Source: Calamus simplicifolius (taxonomy: Eukaryota > Streptophyta > Magnoliopsida > Arecales > Arecaceae). Taken from it: 64,000 nucleotides of DNA. Position 1 is the first letter of the stretch. Each line of letters starts with the position of its first letter. Shown in pieces: positions 57,753 to 64,000 of the stretch. The notes under the pieces are model-generated. The model did no database searches, was not told the DNA's origin, and worked only from the letters and a program-made list of their open reading frames with translations. The stretch is from assembly GCA_900491605.1 (NCBI GenBank), contig UESW01004628.1, forward strand, positions 1,104,183 to 1,168,182, written 5' to 3'. A program made the position numbers and the translations under genes.

Positions 57753-58272
57753 CTGGGGAAGCGAAGCATTCGATCGCTTAGGGACAAGGGAAACAAATGT
57801 CTGCTGCCAATCCCGAGGGATAAATATGGTGGAGAAAATAGACTGGACAGCCAAAATGACATCCTACCCCACTACATCTCAACAGTGACGAAAGTATGGG
57901 TCCCATTGGTTGGAGAAATAAGGGTGAAAAAAATTTTTCACACTTATTTTCCTTTTTTAACTCTAAAAGAAAGGAAAATAGCCAATGGGACCCATACTTT
58001 TCTTGAAAAAGTTTTAGCATAGATGAGGTGGTATTTTATCTTTTTATGTCCTACTAAAAAATTTAGAATCAAAAGTTCAAAATTCCCCTATTATATTTAT
58101 ATTATATATATATATAATATAAATATATCATATATAAACTAATATATATACAATAGTATGATAAATAAATTATATTATAATATTATATTATATTATTTTC
58201 TATATAATCTTTATTTGGTACTATAGTTAAATTGATATTTTTTATGTAAAATTATCTCTAATTAAACATAAA

Positions 58273-58734
58273 AAATTTTTAAAAATATTTTTCTATATAA
58301 ATTTTGCATCAACTAAACATGATAAAATTTAGTTTCTCATGCAAATTTTTTTCTAAAAAGGTGGATGTAAAAATTTTTTTCTTAAAAAATTGCCAAATGA
58401 GTTCTGAGTTATTTCTTTCCCTATCAAACAATTAATGTCCTCGGTCCCAGCCCTTCACTCAATATCCCCACGAGGAATTGACTGTCCGCTTCTTTACCTC
58501 TTATTCTATCTCCTCTTTTGATGATGTTGTCACCCCAACTAACTCCACTTTTTTCTAATCCCAACCCTCTCTGGACTCCCCTCCGAGAGAGGGGTTAGAA
58601 GGAGAAATATATTAGAAAGCAAAATGAGGGGTATCCGAACGTACATCTCCAACTAGAGTTTTTTTTTTCTTTTATGAAATAAGAAATGACTCAAAAGGGT
58701 TCCAACATTCTTTCAAACTTTTACAACTCGATTC
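58273..58734. other. Spacer right of the second foldback
   Basis: AT-rich to mixed sequence with no ORF of note and no recognised repeat family. Confidence 0.45.
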
Positions 58735-58905
58735 AACTCAACTCATCTAAGCCTTTTTTTCAACTACATAGATCAGCTATATAAATCTACTTTCTTCACT
58801 CTATTCTATTCAGGACTAAATCAATATACAAATTATAAATAGCTATATCTTTTTTAATTATTTCTATTCATATTAGTTTAGATATATCTATATCTTTATT
58901 CTTTC
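58735..58905 (-). mobile_element. RTE-type LINE 3' end fragment
   Basis: The same tail as at 14422: CAACTCAACTCATCTAAGCC on the plus strand followed by a diverged copy of the C-terminal coding end. It is shorter and more decayed. Confidence 0.55.
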
Positions 58906-58994
58906 AAACTTCTTAAAAATAATAATTTTAAACTCCTAAAACAAAAAATTTGTAAGAATTATTTTATTTTTTTATTTGATCAGTACAAAATTCT

Positions 58995-58997
<3 letters not shown>

Positions 58998-59081
<84 letters not shown>
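58998..59081. repeat. (TA)n microsatellite, about 42 units
   Basis: An uninterrupted TA/AT dinucleotide run over some 84 bases. Such tracts extrude cruciforms and vary in length between individuals. Confidence 0.95.
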
Positions 59082-59085
<4 letters not shown>

Positions 59086-59099
59086 ATACTTTTAAACAA

Positions 59100-59675
59100 T
59101 AGAAGGGTTTCAATTTTTTTTTATTTTTATTTTTATTTTTTTACTTTTTTTACTTTAAATATTCTTTCTTTCCTTTCCTCTCTAATTTCCAAACAGAGGG
59201 ATAATTACTAGCACACAAAGATTCCTACCATCCTTGCCGGCTTCATGTACACTTGATCCCCCTCTCCATAATGCTTTATCATCTCCTAGTACTTCTGTGC
59301 CAATGTTCTCACTACCCAAATTTAGATGGCGTCGATGGACTCCTCCAACGCCCTCTACTTGCTGCTCCCATGCTTTGTCTACCTCAATACTGGCATCATC
59401 CCCACCCATGACTGTCACCCTGCCCACCTTCGCTCATGCCCTCACCAACCAAAGCATGTCACCACCATTATGAAGATCATACCTAGAATTTTATGCCTTT
59501 ATTGGGTTGTTGCACTGCCAATGACAGCCAACCGGCTTGCTTATTGGCTGTTATCTCATGTGCCTTCCTCCTTTAATGACACATGCATGATGACTGCCTC
59601 ATCTTCCCCACATGTGAACCTAGCAACCCTCCCACTCCCAGCAACCCTCCCACTCCAGTGCCACCCCTTTTCACT

Positions 59676-59706
<31 letters not shown>

Positions 59707-60144
59707 TGGTGGGGTTTGGACTTGGACCAAAATCATCCTAATTCTTTTGAGACCCTACCGTTTTTTGTCAAGAGAAAAAGTAGAGGAGTTGGCCATAGTT
59801 TAGATAAACAGAGTGTAAAATATATATCTTATATCTTTGTCCTATTAACTGGGGCCATGGTCAATTACAGTGATCGATCCTTTAGGAGTGGTTTTAGTAA
59901 TATTAGTGTACCTGACCCAAGTGGATTCATAAATAAGGAAATATGTCCTATGTAATTTTAACAAAATATTGAACATGATATGAAAAAATTCTAAAAAAAT
60001 AGATGCAAAAAATCTTTTATAGAATCTTATGGTTTGGGATGAAGGTAAAGATAAGGTGTTGAAGTTTATCTTGAGGTTAACAAGTTTAAGATGGACATGT
60101 TTTCATATATGTGGAAAATATAAGTCCTAAACCATGTTGGATTC
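59100..60144. other. No convincing gene; long plus-strand open frame 59326-59955
   Basis: A 209-codon frame from ATG 59326 shows no family I recognise. It includes a (GA)n tract (59675-59702) read as alternating Arg-Glu, and has neither a signal peptide nor a clear domain. Frames 59234-59473 and 59427-59182 overlap it. I regard it as fortuitous but cannot exclude a lineage-specific gene. Confidence 0.35.
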
Positions 60145-61127
60145 TGATGTGGCTAATCACCATCAGGCGGTACAATAACATACCGCACGATTTTTTGAAC
60201 AATTTCTGATGGCTTAGAGCTTGGCCTCGGCTTCGGCTTCGGTTTCGGCTCGGCCTTGGCTACTCGGCCTTGTATTTAGCTCGACCTCGGCTTCAACTCC
60301 GGATTTGGCTTGGCCTCGGCTTCGGCACCGGATTCGGCCGGCTTCGGCCCCGATTCGGCTCGACCTTGGCTTCGGCCCCGGATTCGTCTCGGCCTCAGCT
60401 TCGGCCTCGGATTCGGCTCGGCCTCGGCTTCGGACTCGAACTCAGCTCGGCCTCGGCTTCGGACTCGGACTCAGCTCAGCCTCGATTTCGGCCTCGGATT
60501 CGGCTCGGCCTCGTATTCGGCTCAGACACAATTTCAGCATTGGATTCGGCTCGAGCTCATCTCCAAATCCCTCCTTGACCTCAGTATCGGGTCTCAATTA
60601 CCTTCATGCTACGCTCCCCCTGTGCTCATGAAACCAACTCCGAATATCAAGCTCGGTGATATAAAACACCAGCTACAACATGGCTAGCCCGCCTGTCATG
60701 GCAAGATTTATGGAAAGTTGCCAGCACACACAATAGTCGCCGATATACGTAGTACCCATTCAGCAATGGCTCACCCGCCCGCCATCCGCAGAACTCATCC
60801 TAACAAAGCAGATTCGATGGTTCCAACGGAACGAGGTAAACGTGACCCCCCAAACAAGTATAAGAGGAGGACCCAAGCTCAACGCGTGGGAGGAAGCTCT
60901 GGATCTCTCTCTCTCTCTCTCTCTCTCGATCCCTCTCTCATGCACTACTTGATCACCAGACTTCTATTCATCAGGCCACCGACTTGAGCATCAGAGGGTT
61001 CCCACCAGCACCACCAGTCTGGACTTTTTGCAGGTTCTGGGAGGAAGAAGGCTATCTATCTGCATCCCGGCGACCTGTGGAGATCCCTGCTCGCTCGGTG
61101 CTCTCCGAAAGTGATTTGACAGCAACA
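60145..61127 (+). repeat. 5' LTR of the Gypsy element
   Basis: About 980 bases. The start is set by TGATGTGGC and the end by CAACA just before the primer site; the partner LTR is outside the window, so ends are provisional. It contains the TCGGCTTCGGC repeat (60215-60560) and a (TC)n run at 60904-60928. Confidence 0.65.
60215..60560. repeat. Degenerate TCGGCN hexamer/minisatellite in the Gypsy LTR
   Basis: Runs built from CTCGGCTTCGGCCTCGGATT-type units for about 345 bases. Three overlapping plus frames stay open (60221-60631, 60270-60578, 60310-60687), encoding Ser/Ala- or Arg/Leu-rich repeats. The composition, position in an LTR and lack of family match argue against a protein. Confidence 0.75.
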
Positions 61128-61129
61128 GA

Positions 61130-61147
61130 TTGGTGCTCCAGGAAGGG
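61130..61147 (+). other. Primer binding site region of the Gypsy element
   Basis: TTGGTGCTCCAGGAAGGG lies two bases after the LTR end. It resembles the TTGGCGC...GGAAGG primer region of Tat-type elements with a few changes. The cognate tRNA cannot be settled from this copy. Confidence 0.55.
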
Positions 61148-61212
61148 GAAAACGCCGCATCAGACGTTTACCCTCATGCATCTGGGACCCCACGACCTTT
61201 GCAAGGAAGACG

Positions 61213-62700
61213 ATGGTGACTACGCGAGCTCAGGAAGCTTCTACCAATCATGCCGCGGATCCCGCGGGCTGAACAATCGGAGGACAACCTCCATGTTCCA
61301 CCTCCTGCACCACTCCAGGTTAGTCGGTCCGATTGGCTCGATGCCCTGACCCATCAGGTATAGGATCTGATGATGGTGGTGCGGGGACTACAGGAGCATT
61401 GCTTCGCTACCATGCCTGGGCCACCTCGACCCCCTCCGCCCTGCAAGGAGGGTCATGGAGGCAGTCAGCCTCATCAGGGCAGGACCCTACCTGAGGCCTC
61501 CCACCACTCACCTCCTCGACCTCACCGTCGGGGACTTCAAAGCGACGGTGATCTCTTTCTTGCCACTCTGATCGTTCCCACAGGCAACATGGTGAGAAAG
61601 AACCAAGACATGTGCACCCCTTGCACCGACGGTCTTCCTCATCCTCCTCTTCTGACTCCTCTAAGGAAGACACCAACAGGAAGACTGCTCGTCGGGCCGA
61701 GCAGCGGCTTAATGAGTACAACCAATGGCTGAAGGATCTCAGCCGTCGGATCACCTACCCTCATGGGATGGACTACAACCACCGTCCTCCGCTTTCTCGC
61801 CGTATCATGGAGGAGCCGGTCCGCCACAGTTCCGTCTTCCCTAGTTGGACCCATACGATGGCACGACGGACCCTCTGGACCACTTGGAGAGCTACAAGGT
61901 CCTCATGCAAGTCCAGGGAGATGAACTCCCTTCTCTGTGTTGCCTTCCCGGCTACACTTCGGAAGGCAGTGCGCACGTGGTATTTCGTTTACCATCGCGC
62001 AGCATCAACTCTTTCAGACAACTCAAGAGATCTTCCTAGCTCACTTCGATGCATGTCGAAAGATCCCCCGAGTGGCAGACAGCCTGTTCTCCATCCAGCA
62101 AAGGAGCGGTAAAACTCTGAAGGACTTCGTTGCCCGGTTCAAGGAGGCCGCGCTCGAGATTTATAATTTGGAGGACTCCGTGGCTACTCTAGCCCTGAAG
62201 CGGGGACTTCGTCCTTCAGGTTTGCCTACTCTCTGGACAAAAAGCCTCCCAGCTTCTATGCTAAACTGCTAAGTCGGGCGCAGAAGTATATTCGTCGACG
62301 AGGCGGACTCTTCTAGAAGGGAGGCCGAAAAGGTTCCGGCAAGAAGCTAGCATCCACGGAGCCTCGCCAAAGGACGATCCAGGAGGGCTGAGCCACCTCG
62401 TCGCTCAGACAATCAGCCTCAAACGCTCGTGCCCAAGGAGCAGTTCACCCCTCTCCTTGCTCCGATATCTCACATCTTGTTAGAAATTGAGGATGAGCCC
62501 TACTTTCGACGCCCACCCCCTATGAAGTCAGGGATTCCTCGCAGCAGGAGCTCTACTGCCGGTATCACAGAGACTATGGTCATGACACTGAAGACTGCCG
62601 CCTTTTGAAGAAGGCCATAGAAGAGCTTGTCCAATAAGGCCACTTAGGCAGTTCATCCGAAGGGAAAATCTCCCTGCACCGGGTCTGTCGGAGCCTCCTG
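61213..62700 (+). pseudogene. Gag of the Gypsy element
   Basis: ATG at 61213 starts MVTTRAQEASTNHAADPAG followed by a stop. After a Pro-rich and Arg-rich linker with frameshifts, the capsid domain appears as LDPYDGTTDPLDHLESYKVL (from 61842), then HFDACRKIPRVADSLFSIQQ and LKDFVARFKEAALEIYNLED (62040-62175) and LALKRGLRPSG. Near 62555-62630 the nucleocapsid-like CRYHRDYGHDTEDCRLLKKA matches the Tat gag end. These would form the particle shell and bind RNA. At least three frame changes between 61840 and 62280 plus stops near 62316 and 62635 disable it. Confidence 0.82.
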
Positions 62701-62849
62701 CACCACAAGTCAGCGTGGACAACACACCAACGGAAAAGACAATAGCAATGATTTCCTGGGGAGCAGGCCATAATTCGAAAAGGCAGCAGGAGGGGTTAGA
62801 CTATGTAATTCCTTTCTTTGAAAAGGACTTAGATGGGGTAGTTAACAAG

Positions 62850-63300
62850 CACGACGATGTGTCGTCGTGTCTATGATAATAGCCAAAATACCCTGTAAAG
62901 AGAATTTGGTGGATAGTGGAAGTTCCGTTGACGTTTTGAGTACGAAGCTTGTTCGGATGAACCTGTCTAACTCTTCCTTCGACCCTCACTACACCCTTGA
63001 TGGGTTTTACCGAAGATTCTATAAGGTCGAAGAGAGAGATCACCCTCCCGTCACAGTCGAAACTCCGCCATGTCAATGCATGGTTGCCATAAACTTCCTA
63101 GTAGTGCGGGTTCCACTGACTTACAACGCTATTTTGGGGAGACCTGGTTTGAACTTGTTGGATGCTGTCATCTCCACCAAAAGGTTACTTGTCAATCCAC
63201 CAGCGAAGGAGTTGATGAGAGGAGGGGAGAACAGAACCGCTACGCTCTGCTATCACTTAGCCCCCAGTCCCCAAGAGACCGTCGGCAACAGCGCCTGAAC
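62850..63300 (+). pseudogene. Aspartic protease of the Gypsy element
   Basis: An open frame from ATG 62867 encodes the retropepsin-like domain: NLVDSGSSVDVLSTKLVRMN with the catalytic DSG at about 62910, and then VPLTYNAILGRPGLNLLDAV, the ILGR flap-side motif of plant Gypsy proteases. It would cleave the polyprotein. The domain itself is open for 143 codons but is separated from gag and RT by frame changes, and a terminal stop lies in the linker near 63298. Confidence 0.8.
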
Positions 63301-63449
63301 CGCTTGACTCCTGAGACTTGGGAAGGAGAGGGGAGCCAGCCGAAGCATCTTCTGACATTCCCCTTGGGAGAGGACCCGATGAGGACTATTCAGTCAGAGC
63401 GCTGCTTCCGAAGGAGCATGAATCAACTCCTGGTTTTCCTGCGTGCCAA

Positions 63450-64000
63450 CTCCGACATCTTCGCATGGTCATCATTTGACTGCCAGGCATCCCCGAGGAG
63501 ATAATTACTCAACGGCTCAATCTCAAGCCAGAGTGCCGTCTGTCGGCAAAAGAAGAGAAGCTTTGCTCTGGATAGGCGAAGGCCATTGACGAGGAAATCC
63601 ACAAGTTGAAAGCTGCAAGCCACATTCGGGAAGTTCATTACCCTGACTGGTTGGCTAACGTCGTGATGGTCCGCAAGGCCAATGGGAACTGAAGGATGTG
63701 TAGACTTCACCAACCTTAACAAAGCATGCCCAAAGGACAACTTTCCTTTGCCTCGGTCGACCAACTGGTGGATGCTACATCCGGCCATGAAACACTTAGT
63801 TTCATGGATGCTTTATCTGGGTACAACCAAATAAGGATGAACCTGACGGACGAGGATGCTACCTCTTTTATAACCAAGAAGGGAATCTACTGTTACAAGG
63901 TGATGCCATTCGGACTGAAGAACATAAGGGCCACTTACCAAAGGCTAATGAACAAAGTCTTCGAGGACCAGATCGGATGCAACATGGAGGTATACATGGA
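63450..64000 (+). pseudogene. Reverse transcriptase start of the Gypsy element (cut by window end)
   Basis: The sequence reads ITQRLNLKPECRLSAKEEK, WLANVVMVRKANGN, a stop, RMCVDFTNLNKACPKDNFPL and then, after a frame change near 63750, SFMDALSGYNQIRMNLTDED, TKKGIYCYKVMPFGLKN and FEDQIGCNMEVYMD to the window end. These are RT motifs 1-4 of Ty3/Gypsy; the catalytic Y-x-DD block begins at the boundary. The stop in place of the conserved Trp (TGG to TGA at about 63690) and a TAG in the leader near 63573 show decay. Confidence 0.83.

Larger units (their letters stand above)
56233..58272. mobile_element. Second large foldback element with about 520-bp arms
   Basis: Left arm 56233-56757 and right arm 57756-58272 are close reverse complements with few mismatches. 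Shared blocks include CAAAAGTTCAAAATTCCCC and AATGGGACCCATACTTTC. The innermost matching block is CGATCGAATGCTTCGCTTCC / GGAAGCGAAGCATTCGATCG. The 1-kb centre holds an LTR fragment, AT-rich DNA and a GC-rich minisatellite. No transposase is encoded. Long terminal inverted repeats around captured DNA recall non-autonomous Mutator-like or foldback elements; terminal duplication was not found, so the class is open. Confidence 0.75.
60145..64000 (+). mobile_element. Tat-like Gypsy LTR retrotransposon, 5' part (runs off window)
   Basis: LTR from TGATGTGGCTAATCACC (60145) to about 61127, then a primer site, Retrotrans_gag, protease and the start of reverse transcriptase, all on the plus strand. The order protease-RT with a gag of the LDPYDGTTDPLDHLE type places it in the Tat group of Ty3/Gypsy. 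GC content is clearly higher than in the Copia block. Frame breaks and stops show it is decayed. The rest lies beyond 64000. Confidence 0.85.

Noticed and set aside
59326..59955. 209-codon open frame as a host gene
   Set aside because: No recognisable domain, contains an Arg-Glu run from a GA microsatellite, and overlaps other open frames; left as unassigned.
60221..60687. Three overlapping Ser/Ala-rich frames
   Set aside because: They are alternative readings of the TCGGCN repeat in the Gypsy LTR.

Overview
This window is eukaryotic nuclear DNA from a flowering plant, probably a monocot and possibly a palm (that last step is a guess). The reasons are two plant-type intron-containing gene fragments (ATG8 and BRCA2), an interstitial array of the plant telomere unit TTTAGGG, and plant LTR-retrotransposon lineages (Copia with iMet-type primer sites, a Sirevirus, and a Tat-like Gypsy element). 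There are no operons and no bacterial genes. About three quarters of the window is transposable-element DNA, nearly all of it decayed.

Layout. 1-1840 (-) is a broken, intron-containing gene of the plant Transposase_28 'putative gypsy type transposon' family. 2032-2880 holds small repeats: a five-copy 36-bp repeat, a perfect hairpin and a 60-bp tandem duplication. 4620-5782 (-) holds four clean exons encoding only the C-terminal end of a plant BRCA2 homologue. 6371-9347 is AT-rich repeat DNA, including a 1.6-kb foldback whose arms carry an unknown ORF with YSSMMDVD repeats. 9348-14421 is gene-free. A fragment of an RTE-type LINE lies at 14422-14745. 15697-16306 (-) is the promoter, 5'UTR and first two coding exons of ATG8; I could not find its later exons. 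16307-20117 is intergenic with a short LINE insertion (18800-19202) inside a clear target-site duplication.

20123-28925 is a complete Copia element (+) with CAAAG target duplications. 29211-55848 is a second, much older Copia element (+) that has been opened three times: by a full-length Copia element on the other strand (32304-42073, GCGCG duplication), by a small MITE/SINE-like piece (about 43283-44030), and by a full-length Sirevirus-type Copia element on the other strand (45209-54809, GTAAT duplication). Removing the insertions leaves an ordinary Copia of about 6.5 kb. 56116-58272 holds a telomere-repeat tract followed by another large foldback with a GC-rich minisatellite and a captured LTR fragment. 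60145-64000 is the 5' LTR, gag, protease and start of reverse transcriptase of a Tat-like Gypsy element that runs off the window.

How parts relate. LTR pairs give a relative order of insertion: the outer Copia LTRs are very diverged, those of the 32304-42073 element moderately, those of the 20123-28925 element slightly, and those of the Sirevirus differ mainly by small deletions. The most notable host observation is that ATG8 exon 2 and the first visible BRCA2 exon lie on the same strand, about 9.9 kb apart, in compatible splice phase, with no other recognisable coding exon between them. A chimeric ATG8-BRCA2 transcript is therefore possible, but this is inference and needs RNA evidence.
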